Source: Nemertoderma westbladi (Eukaryota; Xenacoelomorpha; Nemertodermatida; Nemertodermatidae). Taken from it: DNA of 64,000 nt. Both the position numbers and the translations under genes were made by a program. Under the pieces are notes generated by a model. It searched no databases. It was not told the DNA's origin and was given only the letters and a program-made list of their open reading frames with translations. The DNA is taken from NCBI GenBank assembly GCA_032718475.1, contig JAUCBJ010008953.1:1-64000 (forward strand), written 5' to 3'. The first letter of the stretch is position 1; every line of letters starts with the position of its first letter. This document shows positions 12,085-22,898 of this stretch, one piece after another.

Positions 12085-13688
12085 ATGAGGTAACTTTAAA
12101 GGAGAAAATGAACTCAAGCCGTCCACTACTATTCAATACCAACTGAGCAAGGCCAATGTTGAGAAATGAAATCCCACATTAACTCAGTTGCGGTAAATAA
12201 TATTATACTTAATAGACTGAGAAACATTAAAGAGAAAAACGTAGATGAAATAATAAGTGGGGAGATTTAAGTCACGAAAATAGAAAAACGCAAATATCCA
12301 TATATAATTACACAAAACAGAAAAAATACATTTCAGAGGTAATTATAATACTCAATAAGGATCAAAGACACCGAAACTGACAGGCTGAAAACGCAAACAA
12401 AAAGTTATCTACAAAACAAAATCACACGTAAATTTATAATACACAACAAAAAATTAACATATAGTTCAGTTTAAAACTTATTATAAGGAACATGGAGAGG
12501 TCACTCACCTACGAAACGGGGCAGCATATCACATTTACGATATTTTCAGAGTTCCAAAGATATAACTGAACCTGAAGCTACAAATAATTCTTAAGAATTA
12601 CGGCGATGCAATGCAATAACCAACCACGAACAAGTACGAATAAATATTTACCATTGAGAATTGACAATAAACAACTAACATAAAATTCAAAAAATAGGCT
12701 ACCCAACATCTAAGATGCCATCATCACATGGAAAACACAAAATTTCTAACAATAATAATATGAGATAATCATTTCATAAGAACGCTAAAACTGTAGCATT
12801 TCTGGAAGAAAAACTTGACGTCAAAAATACATAAAACACCAAAGCTGTAATTATAATAATAATAAACATGTGTATTATATTTCAATATGCCAGGCCCGGT
12901 CATAAATAACCAATTTAATTTACAGACTTTAGAATTTAAAAAAATATGTTACCACAAGAAAAAAATACAGCAGTACCAAACCAGGTCCTTGTTATAATTA
13001 CTAAATCTAAATGGTGAAATATTTACCAAATTAACTATTCTAATCTAATAATATTATATGGAAAGTGGTAGCACAAGTGTAATCACAAACGCATCTACAG
13101 TAAGCCCCAAAATAGCTCATCAGATACCCACACGGGATCAAAATACAACAAACATTAGCACAGTTGACATGCACCAATCACACATCCAACCAAATCAATG
13201 AAAACACCTAATACTAAAGTGCAATATCCCTTCTGCTCAACTTAGCTTATGGCATTAAAAACACTAAATGTACGTGTACGTACACGTATCTTCTACCGAG
13301 TCAACAACCGAATAAAAATATGGCTGAAGGTATATTTTACATGTAAATCGCTATATCCGAATTAAATACGTTAAAATAAATTGTTAAATAAATGAAAGGT
13401 ATATAATTCAAGATGGTGTCCAAATCCGCAAATATTGTTGTAATCAAAGTGAATGGAATGCTTTCTAATAAATGTTTGAAGATAAACATAACGAAAATGG
13501 AACACACAAACACACATTCCTGTAATACACGAAATTCAGATTCGAACACCTCCAAAAATACAGGAATACACTTATCTCCATATGATACAACTCGTAATAC
13601 TTTCATTCACGCAACACAACACGTTGTCGGGCCTTCGCGCAGTACGAGATTCTATATAAGAAGAAAAAATATCAATGAGTTCTGCGTT
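12085..13688. other. AT-rich intergenic stretch, nothing recognised
   Basis: This is very AT-rich sequence with scattered short open frames (for example 13337-13606 minus, 13413-13709 plus) that match no family I recognise. A small palindrome TACGTGTACGTACACGTA occurs at about 13270-13287. I see no tandem array or transposon end. Confidence 0.6.
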
Positions 13689-13916
13689 CAGTTTGTGTTA
13701 AACTGGTAGTAAAAAACAGACACTGTCTATTTCAGTTTGAGTTAAACTGGTAGTAAAAAACAGACAATGTCTATTTCAGTTTGTGTTAAACTGGTAGTAA
13801 AAAACAGACACTGTCTATTTCAGTTTGAGTTAAACTGGTAGTAAAAAACAGACACTGTCTATTTCAGTTTGTGTTAAACTGGTAGTAAAAAACAGACACT
13901 GTCTATTCCAGTTTGC
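13689..13916. repeat. 44-bp tandem repeat, about 5 copies
   Basis: The unit CAGTTTGTGTTAAACTGGTA + GTAAAAAACAGACACTGTCT + ATTT is repeated, alternating GTGTTAAACTGG with GAGTTAAACTGG. Each unit contains the inverted pair CAGTTTGTGTTAAACTG and ACAGACACTGTCT, so single strands could fold. Confidence 0.95.
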
Positions 13917-14160
13917 CCTGCACGTTTTAATTTCAATTAGTAAGGCTAGAACTTCTTCACAAAGACGCAAATAGTCTAGTACACCAAAAGTCAGCTCAAA
14001 CGGATTTAAATCACAGGTATAAGAAGGTTTACACTTGCATAACATTTATCTCTCTAGCGGCAGACAGGAGAACTAAAGACCTATGTAAACTTTCTAAAAA
14101 CTTGATCAGTCCTGAGACAAAGCTTTAATTTAAGAAAGTGGAGAGTTCCTGAGAAATAAA

Positions 14161-16155
14161 CATTCAATGGGTCAATAAGCTTAAAAGTGGCCAAAAAGGG
14201 GTACAAATTGACAGAAAAATTTTTGTCGGAAATTAGTGCCATACCATACACCATTCGAAAGATAATTTCATGGCGAATCTTGTGATGGTAGAGGGAGAGC
14301 ATGACGCGCTGTTCAAAGGGAGATATATGGCAAAAACTAATGTCATATCTGTAACGTTTTTGTCTACCACTGTAACGCATTACAGTGATGACATTTATGG
14401 GACAAACGTCTGTAACGGCCATCTGTAACGGTAATTATGTTGTGGATTTTGCAGTATTTATAACTTATTGCTTCGACAATAAGGTAATTTATTGGACAAA
14501 CATCTGTAACAAACAGCGATATCTGCCCATAACCATCGCATCCACTAAATTATATGTACTTAATACACATGATTTCCAATAAATAGAAAAAGTTTTTCAT
14601 TAACATTTTTCTGTGTAACCGATAATCTTGTTTTACACGATTTTTTTTTCCCGTTTTAAATGTTCTCTATCGCGCCGCTTTTATATGCTTGTTTAAAATA
14701 CTCTGTGTAACAACCGCGGTCCATTTGTTTTTTGTACTTATTTAACAGCTCCCTGGCGTTTCTCTGCAACTGATTCAGAGACGTCCATTACCTCATCCAA
14801 TAAAAGGATCTGACTAAACTTATCACAATAATATAAGTAGTGCATAAGTCCTTCATGTAAGTCAGTAATTGATTGATTGATTTGTTTATTACGTACATTA
14901 TACAACGTATAAGTACAAATTAAGTAAAGTAACACAACATTAATAAGTAATGGCACAGCACTGTAGTATAGTAATTATTAGTAGCACATATTATAAAGAG
15001 CGTACGTAGTGTGGTGTATAAAAGGCACGGGAATATACTATATTCAATATGTACTATATTCATATTCAATTTGCATATGTGATGTTAAGCCAATGATTTA
15101 GAAATTGATAGTAAAATATAGGCCTTTTATACGCATTAGACTTACACTACCACATTACCATGAGCAGTTAGGATGTCAGTAGGAAGACGAATAAGGTCTC
15201 AAACGCGTAGGCATTCAAATATTGTCAGTGATGCCTTATTGTATTTCAGGATGACCCTCCGTTACAGATAGGACTGTCATATAGATAGGACTGAAAACCT
15301 ATAGTCTGTAACGCATCGATAACTGGTTATATAATGCGTTACAGATGAGACATCCCTTATCTGTAACGCACTGCACTGTAACGGTGACGCGTTACAGATG
15401 GTTGACAAAATCGCTTACAACCGCTACACATCCTAGGTGTTTATTTATCACATTAACTCTTGGGGTTAATGCGGCATAAATTCAAATTGCCTTTCCACAC
15501 GTACCATTATACTTGTATGAGATTAATATTATCAAAATCTATGGCCACATTTGTAGCGTTACAGATATGGACGTTTATGCTTTCTATATTGACTTTGTTA
15601 AACATAAATGCTTCCCAAATGAGATGACCTTACCCTTTGTATGTGATATTTGGCCTATATATGTTAGAAACCCTGTAGATTCTAAATATATCAAAACTGT
15701 AAACCTACAGTTACTACTTCAGATTCTAGACGTAAATGTTACAGATGTGACACAAAAATTGAAAAATCCATGCTCATTTTATGTATCGATCTCAAATGGT
15801 TCAACATGAATATTATGGCCTGAAATATATCGGAAAAGAAAGCAAAACATCTAAGCTTCCCAACAATATATAGGTTTCCTATATATTTGCCACTTGGGGT
15901 AATAAAATTTACAGTTGTTTGTGGTCTTGTCACGTAAGGGACAACTGATTTTCACGATATTTCAGTCTTTAATGGGGCATATTTTTTGACTGCCTTTACA
16001 GATTTTCATAATTTTTTGTGCGTAAGCTGCGCAAATAAATTAGCTACAAAATAATATATAACTTTATTAAATACGAATAAATTAAAGCATTTAAAATTAT
16101 ATCGTAACTTCCGGACAAACCATTGGCCACTTTTAAGCTTATTGACCCCAATGAT
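14161..16155. mobile_element. Putative 2-kb DNA element bracketed by inverted repeats
   Basis: GGGTCAATAAGCTTAAAAG and the following TGGCCAA at 14169-14194 return in inverted orientation at 16123-16149, with only a few mismatches over about 34 bp. Between them lie at least a dozen copies of CTGTAAC(G) or its complement (14349, 14370, 14410, 14423, 14503, 15261, 15304, 15336, 15361, 15374, 15388, 15558, 15738). Clustered short words near transposon ends are typical of transposase-binding subterminal repeats, but no transposase is recognised. An open frame at 15513-15809 (plus, 98 codons) has no known motif. No target duplication was found, so the boundaries are tentative. Confidence 0.4.
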
Positions 16156-17465
16156 TAGAGCGAAAGACAGACAGACACACAGGTTGAGATAGTAGTTCGT
16201 ATGCTAAGCTCGCTTACTTTCGTGGCTCGCCCCACAACTCAGAACTAACAACCACATATATGAAAATGTAAATAGCCATTGTTTGAAATACTTAGAACCA
16301 TCCAACTAAACTACGGGCTACATTTTAATACCAAATAACTAGAGTAATAGCGTATTAATTACTAATTATAATAGTTAATAATTATTATAAGAAATAAATA
16401 AGCAAGTATAACAAACCATTAAACAGGTCATAAACAGCAAAATGATATCGTCAAAACCGATGATATCATTGGACGACTCCAGTTGACTCACAGGTTTCGT
16501 ACAGTTTCTATAGCAGACAAGCTGACTCCAGACCGGTGTGTGACATTAGTACAACGTACTGAACGACAGATAAAACCACAACAGTTGATGATTAAAATAC
16601 GATTAGAATTAATCTTCAAGTTAGTAGCAGAGAAGCCATACAAGACAAACACTGTGATTGGTCGACAGAATGATGAGATCAACACATGGATTGGATGATT
16701 ACGTACAAACATCTATAGAATTGGACAAACAAACAAACAAAATAAATCACAAAGTCATCAAGGAGCTGTAATTTTTGGTGACAAGACAAGCTTTTGTATA
16801 CGAGCTATGGACATGCAGATAGATACCATACTAATAGCCCGAACTGTAATATTAATCACGGTTCGGAAATGGTTCCCCTACATACGAGGCTCGGCCCATA
16901 AAATAAGAATATCGTTATGTAACAAAAACTGAGAAATATTTATGGTGTCAAATAAACATTCTGATAACAAGTAACTTTACCGTTAACAAAAACAATCAAT
17001 TATAATAAATTAGTCTTAGAATTATATTGCATTCACTTTTTGGGAGTAAAAGTGCTTCAGCACTTTGTTAACTACCGGTATCTCATATTTACTATTAAGC
17101 ATTAGAGATAGCGAGAATTATGTGCCCAAAGTTTGCCAAAATATTCACGAAATTATAAGTTATTTAATAATTTTCCGATTTAAATATTTAGTAGTTTAAT
17201 TAAGTGGACAATACGATTAACATAAATTAAATCAAGGAATGTTACAAAGGTAAATAATGGTCATATAATTTAAAGCCTATCATTGTATTATTATAAATTT
17301 AGATACAAGAAAGTACAACATAAAGTATTACAGAAATAGAACAAGAACATCAAGTATAAGCTTACCGGAACAAGAGGATCGGGTTGACTGAGACAAACAA
17401 ACGAACACACAGACAATTAAACATGTTGATCGACAAACAGATGGTGGGGGTAGGGACAGTGGAGG
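16156..17465. other. 3' flank of CELF; no gene recognised
   Basis: This sequence follows the last CELF stop codon on the minus strand, so some of it is probably 3' UTR; I cannot place the poly(A) site. A short hairpin occurs at 16440-16469 (AATGATATCGTC / GATGATATCATT). The phrase CTTTCGTGGCTCGCCCCACAA near 16218-16238 is shared with the dispersed repeat at 37240 and 47300 and marks another repeat fragment. Confidence 0.5.
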
Positions 17466-17593
17466 TCAGTAGGGCTTGTCTGCTGTCCGGCTGCGCTTGA
17501 CCTGGACCTTGAGTCGACGTGAGCCAATCTGGAAGCCGTTCATCGCCGTCACAGCGTTGTTGGCACTGGACACTGTGTCGTAACTGACAAACC
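17466..17593 (-). CDS. CELF: CELF alternative last exon B (RRM3 second half, ends DKPY)
   Basis: The acceptor CTCTCTACACAG precedes GGTTTGTCAGTTACGAC. With the phase-1 G from exon 19557-19892 this reads [20 protein letters not shown], then [22 protein letters not shown] and a TGA stop. It supplies the second half of RNP1 (KCFG|FVSY), helix alpha2 and strand beta4 of RRM3. The ending KRSR..DKPY matches the conserved C-terminus of CELF proteins (…DSKPY). It is homologous to the nearer last exon (19313-19428), about 60% identical at the protein level over RRM3, so the two are duplicated, mutually exclusive terminal exons. Confidence 0.88.
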
Positions 17594-19312
17594 CTGTGTA
17601 GAGAGAGGTAATCAATGAGAACATAGACCCTCAGAACCACACGCACTCACACAATGGTATAATAGAAAAAATCGCAGACAAACTGATCACCAACCAATCA
17701 ATGGACCGTGTCTGTCATTAGACGTAACTTGCCAACTAACTGAGCAGAGCAAAAAAGGAGATTAACAAATCTAGAAACACGCAACACAAAAATGTACAGA
17801 CGCAGTAGGACGGCTGTATGGGGCAATGCTTCGTGGCTAGTCACTAGGCTTTTATTAAAACTTACAACTAATTACTATACTACATACGATATTTCAATCC
17901 AGTAACTAGCCCCGAAGGTGTCCCTTACCAACCGCCCATAATCACAGACCACATTCTACACTGCAGTGGTCCGAAAGAGGAAACCGTCCATTATTAATTA
18001 ACTATTAATAGTCCGACAACAAAAACCTTCGACACAAAAGGTTCATAATTAGTTACTCCCCGCCACTTTTCTAATAAAATAATGTAACTACTGACTTTGT
18101 AAACGGAACAGGGCGGCAGTAAACAGTAACAAACGAGTATTACACATCTGTAGAAGAACATAACACTGGAAAAAATAGCTGTTCTGATGACAGGGAACTG
18201 TTGCACAGATCGGCGGTGGACTTACGGACAAAAATTAATCGCCTATGAAGCAGAAAGAACAACAAAACAGAAAGTTATTGCAGCTATGGCAGTTTCTAAC
18301 CTTTCATCTAGTATGATATTATAAATCACGTGCGTTTGACAACTACTTACTTACTTAAAACTTAATCGAAAGCTGAAAAAATCACTATGAGTAAAAAAAA
18401 TGGTATCAAACAAGTGAACAGGTAGGAGGCCAGGTAGGCCCGTTTAACGAATCAAAATTTAATTTCATGAAAATATATAAGTCTGTAAAGTAAAATATAC
18501 ATAGAAGCTATTGGACCACGTTACGTACATTGTAGTGCTACAAACCGAAATAAAATAGACCCGTAAGTTAAACTCATATTGTCTACATCGTTTCATCTAT
18601 AGTTACATTAAAAAAACTCACATTCATTTACAATCAAAGGGGGCAAAAAAATTATAGCCCAAATGTTACTTAGCATGCACAATAAATTCAGAAAACAAAA
18701 ATACTATTTCGTCTTCTACATAGCTCTCAATTCAATATAACAAAAATAAAATTTATTTGATACATTTCAATAAATACTAATTACTATCTATAAATATTTG
18801 CAAGTGCTCCTTTCTCACTAAATATGATACAAATATTACGCAAAGCTATCCCATACACATGCAATCTCCGATCGCGTCCGACAAACACACACCGTCGGCA
18901 TTCCCGTAACCACTGCAGGAGGCGTACTAGGCGACGAAAACTGGCGAACCAAAAAGGAAAACAACACGGATAACGTCTTTCTATGAAAATTATGACGGTA
19001 CATATTACATACACAGCACCTAAAATCACGCACTCTCAGGCGTAGGACACAAAAAAATTAAACGAAAAAAACGCACTTTATAGGAAATTGAAAGAAACTG
19101 AGTCCGAAAATGCAGCACCAAAAACACAATGCCCAATACGCCCGGCAAAGGCCGCCCAAAGCACCCACAGGAAATTGTTATATTACTGACAAAAAAAGGC
19201 GATCTCTAATTATGATTATTATTATATTATGTCTGTCTGAATATGAATGAAAAAAATTAGGACAACCGGGAGATTTGTGTGTGTATATAGAGAGGAACTG
19301 TTGCTAGGAGAT
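17594..19312 (-). other. Sequence between the two CELF last exons
   Basis: If exon A is used, this is 3' UTR and flank; if exon B is used, it is the end of an intron. I see no clear gene. Candidate AATAAA poly(A) signals on the minus strand lie near 18727-18780, which could end the exon-A transcript, but this is not decisive. Small open frames around 18784-19033 have no recognised motif. Confidence 0.45.
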
Positions 19313-19428
19313 TCAAACGTTACGGGGGCGTTTGAGCTGCACCTTGAGTCGCTTATTGCCAATGTGGAAACCGTTCATCTTAGAGATGGCTTCATTAGCT
19401 GAATGTGGATTATCGTAGCTCACAAAAC
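19313..19428 (-). CDS. CELF: CELF alternative last exon A (RRM3 second half, ends RPRNV)
   Basis: The acceptor TTTGTTTTGAAG precedes GTTTTGTGAGC. With the phase-1 G this reads [38 protein letters not shown] and a TGA stop. It completes RNP1 of RRM3 and carries alpha2 and beta4. The body is conventional for CELF ([26 protein letters not shown]), but the C-terminal KPY is missing. It lies 129 bp from the preceding exon, while exon B is about 2 kb further on, so exon A is the proximal choice. Confidence 0.88.
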
Positions 19429-19556
19429 CTTCAAAACAAATTCGCAACAACGTTACATTACAAGAACTTCATCGATTTGATAAAGTAAAATAGTCAGTAA
19501 ACTATAATAATTAATGAATTATATGCTAGATTTGTAAAAAACTTAAATAAACTTAC

Positions 19557-19892
19557 CGAAACATTTACTGAGGCCGGTGTTTTTATCGATAAATACTTTC
19601 GCGGAGATGACATTTCCGAAGTGTTGAAAGGCGCTGATGAGATCTGTGTCAGTAAACTCCTGCGGGAGATGGTAAATGAACAGGTTGGATCCATCGGGGC
19701 CGTAGGACTGCTGCTGCTCCTTGCCGGAAGCGGTTGGCATGGACATGAGCTTGGAACCGAGCATCCCTCCGGGCGACTGTTGCAGCATATTGACTGCGGG
19801 ATGGTGCATCTGTTGTGCGCCTCCCTGATTGGTCTGTTGAGTCTGCTGCGGTTGGTTAGACTGCATGTGGTTGTAGGGTCCCGGGAAGGACG
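19557..19892 (-). CDS. CELF: CELF exon: Q-rich linker and first half of RRM3
   Basis: The acceptor is TTTACTCTCAG|CGTCC and the donor is TTTCG|GTAAGT. The 336-bp exon reads (A)[19 protein letters not shown], a Gln/Met-rich linker, then [40 protein letters not shown] and NTGLSKCFG. It contains RNP2 (LFIYHL) and the first half of RNP1 (KCFG). RRM3 of CELF proteins is a high-affinity GU-rich RNA reader; [11 protein letters not shown] and [11 protein letters not shown] are near-invariant family signatures. The exon ends inside RNP1, exactly where the alternative last exons join. Confidence 0.93.
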
Positions 19893-20328
19893 CTGAGAGT
19901 AAACAAAGATAAAATAAATAATCACCATTTCTCCCTAGTTAAGTAAGATGATTTAAGATTGATAGACATCTCTGAAGGCCAGTTTCTCACAACTGTTGCT
20001 TTCTGGCTAGCCTTTAACTCACGTCGATCACACATTTATTAACATGTTAGCGAATTAAATTTTAAATGTGTGCAATACTTTTAAATTCGTACTTTAAATA
20101 TATATAGCTACGGTACGTATTTATCGTTTATCGCATTATACGGTACGTATGCCAGGGCAGGGCCCATGTCACTATCCATCTCTCTATAATTGCACTCAAT
20201 TCATGGTCGTTAATGAAGATTTAGATTGCGACTTTCGCCTATATATATGTTTTGCACCATAACCGGATATTGTTCCTTCGCACCTAAGGCCCATCACACT
20301 AACTACCAACCATTATAATGTGGCATAC

Positions 20329-20517
20329 CGGTGTATGCGGCGCTTATACTGTCGATAATGTTGTTTGGTGAACCGCCACTGGGGCCACCCATTCCGCTGA
20401 ACCCACTGGGGCCTCCAGTAGTGCCGCCTATTGATCCAAAGCCACCGGTTCCTCCACTGAAGTTCTGCAACCCGCCCAGTCCCATGCTCGATCCAGACCC
20501 CATCGATGTAAAAGCAC
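20329..20517 (-). CDS. CELF: CELF exon: Gly-rich linker (divergent domain)
   Basis: The acceptor is CATCAACCGCAG|GTGC and the donor is ACACCG|GTATGC. The 189-bp exon reads SAFTSMGSGSSMGLGGLQNF, then a Gly/Ser-rich stretch and NNIIDSISAAYT. The last part corresponds to the 'LDALTQAYSGIQQYA' segment just before RRM3 in vertebrate CELF proteins. An in-frame read-through past the donor would reach a stop after MPHYNGW, but the donor choice is supported because its phase-1 end joins the next exon in frame. Being a multiple of three, the exon could be skipped without a frameshift. Confidence 0.85.
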
Positions 20518-20615
20518 CTGCGGTTGATGTAAAGTGAATATTGATAGGAGTCATAATGGGATCCGTTTATTTTGGCATGATTACTTGATAGGACTCTGAA
20601 ACAACTATTATTATA

Positions 20616-20879
20616 CAGATAGGAGGGGGGGGGGGGGGGGGGGGGGGGGGAACTGGACGCAATACAAATTCATCACTCTCCAGGGGAAATTCGACACAAA
20701 TAACAGATGATTACTCACAAAAATAAAACTGTAACCTGTTCTATTGTGATTAGTTTATTGTTTTGGTTAAAATAACGTGCCACTGTAACCTGCTCCTTTC
20801 CCTAAATTGATAATTTAACATTGAGGCGGGATATTAATTCGCCAAGGCGGGTTTTGCGTCGAGTTTCCACCCCTGTCTC
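20616..20879 (+). mobile_element. Poly-G MITE (hAT-like), near-complete copy
   Basis: It starts CAGATAGG, then a run of about 25 G, then AACTGGACGCAATA. It ends TTGCGTCGAGTTTCCACCCC+TGTCTC, so the ends are inverted repeats AGAYAGG..GGAACTGGACGCAA. The interior landmarks are ATTCATC..CTCTCCAGGGG, AAATAAAACTGTAACCTG, TTTATTGTTTTGGTTA and GAGGCGGGATATTAATTCGC. The flanks TTATTATA (20608-20615) and ATATTATA (20880-20887) agree at 7 of 8 positions, consistent with an 8-bp target duplication. It is non-coding and lies in a CELF intron. Confidence 0.8.
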
Positions 20880-21101
20880 ATATTATATTAGTTATTAAAT
20901 GTCAGTGACAACAATGGTATCACTATGCTACTTGTGGTTGTTAGCCTTTATAGTGCTACTCTTTGTTAGTTAATAGCAGGAAGATTTAATCGCGCAACAC
21001 AAAATCTGCAGCTCAGAAAAGAAAACATCAAGACATGCAGCAAATTAGAATATAACCTTAAGAATGAAATGGAAACAACAAAATTCATCGAACTTCAAAT
21101 T

Positions 21102-21958
21102 ATCAACAAATTATTTACTGTGCGAACTAAACATACACACAGTACTCTTCAACAAATTATTTACTGTGCGAACTAAACATACACACAGTACTCTTCAACA
21201 AATTATTTACTGTGCGAACTAAACATACACACAGTACTCGTCAACAAATTATTTACTGTGCGAACTAAACATACACACAGTACTCTTCAACAAATTATTT
21301 ACTGTGCGAACTACACATACACACAGTACTCGTCAACAAATTATTTACTGTGCGAACTAAACATACACACAGTACTCTTCAACAAATTCTTTACTGTGCG
21401 AACTAAACATACACACAGTACTCGTCAACAAATTATTTACTGTGCGAACTAAACATATACACAGTACTCGTCAACAAATTATTTACTGTGCGAACTAAAC
21501 ATACACACAGTACTCGTCAACAAATTATTTACTGTGCGAACTAAACATATACACAGTACTCGTCAACAAATTATTTACTGTGCGAACTAAACATATACAC
21601 AGTACTCGTCAACAAATTATTTACTGTGCGAACTAAACATATACACAGTACTCGTCAACAAATTATTTACTGTGCGAACTAAACATATACACAGTACTCG
21701 TCAACAAATTATTTACTGTGCGAACTAAACATATACACAGTACTCGTCAACAAATTATTTACTGTGCGAACTAAACATATACACAGTACTCTTCAACAAA
21801 TTATTTACTGTGCGAACGAAACATACACACAGTACTCGTCAACAAATTATTTACTGTGCGAACTAAACATACACACATAAACATACACACAGTACTCGTC
21901 AACAAATTATTTACTGTGCGAACTAAACATACACACAGTACTCTTCAACAAATTCCCA
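21102..21958. repeat. 46-bp tandem repeat, about 18 copies
   Basis: The unit is TCAACAAATTATTTACTGTG + CGAACTAAACATACACACAG + TACTCT. Variants are CTCTTC/CTCGTC and CATACACACAG/CATATACACAG, the latter forming a homogenised sub-block around 21460-21790. One unit near 21870 carries a short internal duplication (ACATAAACATACACAC). Confidence 0.95.
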
Positions 21959-22636
21959 CAACTTTGTGGATGGAATCTCCACTTGATTCTGCACAGCTCA
22001 GTTAAGTAGTTTCTTATGTAGTTCAGTTAAGTAGTTTCTTTTGTGTAGTTCAATTAAGTAGTTTCTTATGTAGTTCACTTAAGTAGTTTCTACTCACAAG
22101 TCCCTTAAATTCGCAACCTTTTAAAACAAATTAGATTATTAGCTCCACAACTTATGTTACTTGATTACATTACTTGGTGATTGGGTCACCGGAAGCGCTG
22201 TTGTGAACTGCGAGATCAAAAAGCATGACCACAGTGTAGGTACTGGTACACAAACAAAACGTTGTTGAATCATGAGAGTTTAAAACACTAAGTTAGTTAG
22301 TTCGTAAATATCAAACAGCAATGCAAGCTAAACAATAAAAAAATTAAAATTAAAAATAATCACAATATTTATGAATTATGATGACTATATTAAGTCTAAA
22401 GACAATATAATTGCGAAATAGGTGACTGGACTGAGAACGGGATGCGTACTGCATGGAATTTCCAATAATGCAATGAAATGCAATATGCGATATTAGTAAA
22501 GGCATTTAAAGCTAAATATTTAAGCCAAAACACGTGCATCACAGGTAGTACACACCGGTTTTAGGTTATACGGATTAAACAGTGAATGGAAGCGATGATC
22601 TGTGTAGGATGTAAGTGTAATGATCTTTCATCATAG

Positions 22637-22678
22637 TGACCCCCCCCCCCCCCCCCGGGGGGGGGGGGGGGGGTCACT
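22637..22678. other. Perfect C-tract/G-tract palindrome
   Basis: AGTGAC is followed by about 16 C, then about 17 G, then GTCACT, so the two halves are complementary and could form a hairpin or cruciform. The exact tract lengths are the least reliable part of any assembly. It may be a collapsed or self-inserted remnant of the poly-G transposon family, but no other element sequence remains. Confidence 0.6.
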
Positions 22679-22898
22679 TTTTTTCATTTTGTCATTTTCT
22701 GTTTTAGAAAATCTACAAAAGCGTTACAAAGCAGAACACCCCAACAATTATTGTCCCCATTCCTCTAAACCTAAATAGCGTTAAGCTAAAGATTAAGATA
22801 TTTTTTTTAAGTTAAAGATATTTATCAGATTTCTGTAATATTATAAATTATGTGCACTGTTGTAAGGAGAACATTTAAAACTTTGGTTTTATAATAAT

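Noticed and set aside
11039-12142. Very long open frames on both strands (367 and 319 codons)
   Set aside because: Pure translation of the 24-bp satellite; 24 is divisible by three, so no stop can arise. There is no homology, and both strands are equally open.
20303-20554. Gly-rich 83-codon frame as a separate small gene ending NGW
   Set aside because: It is a CELF exon read through its own splice sites; the phase-1 borders fit the neighbours exactly.
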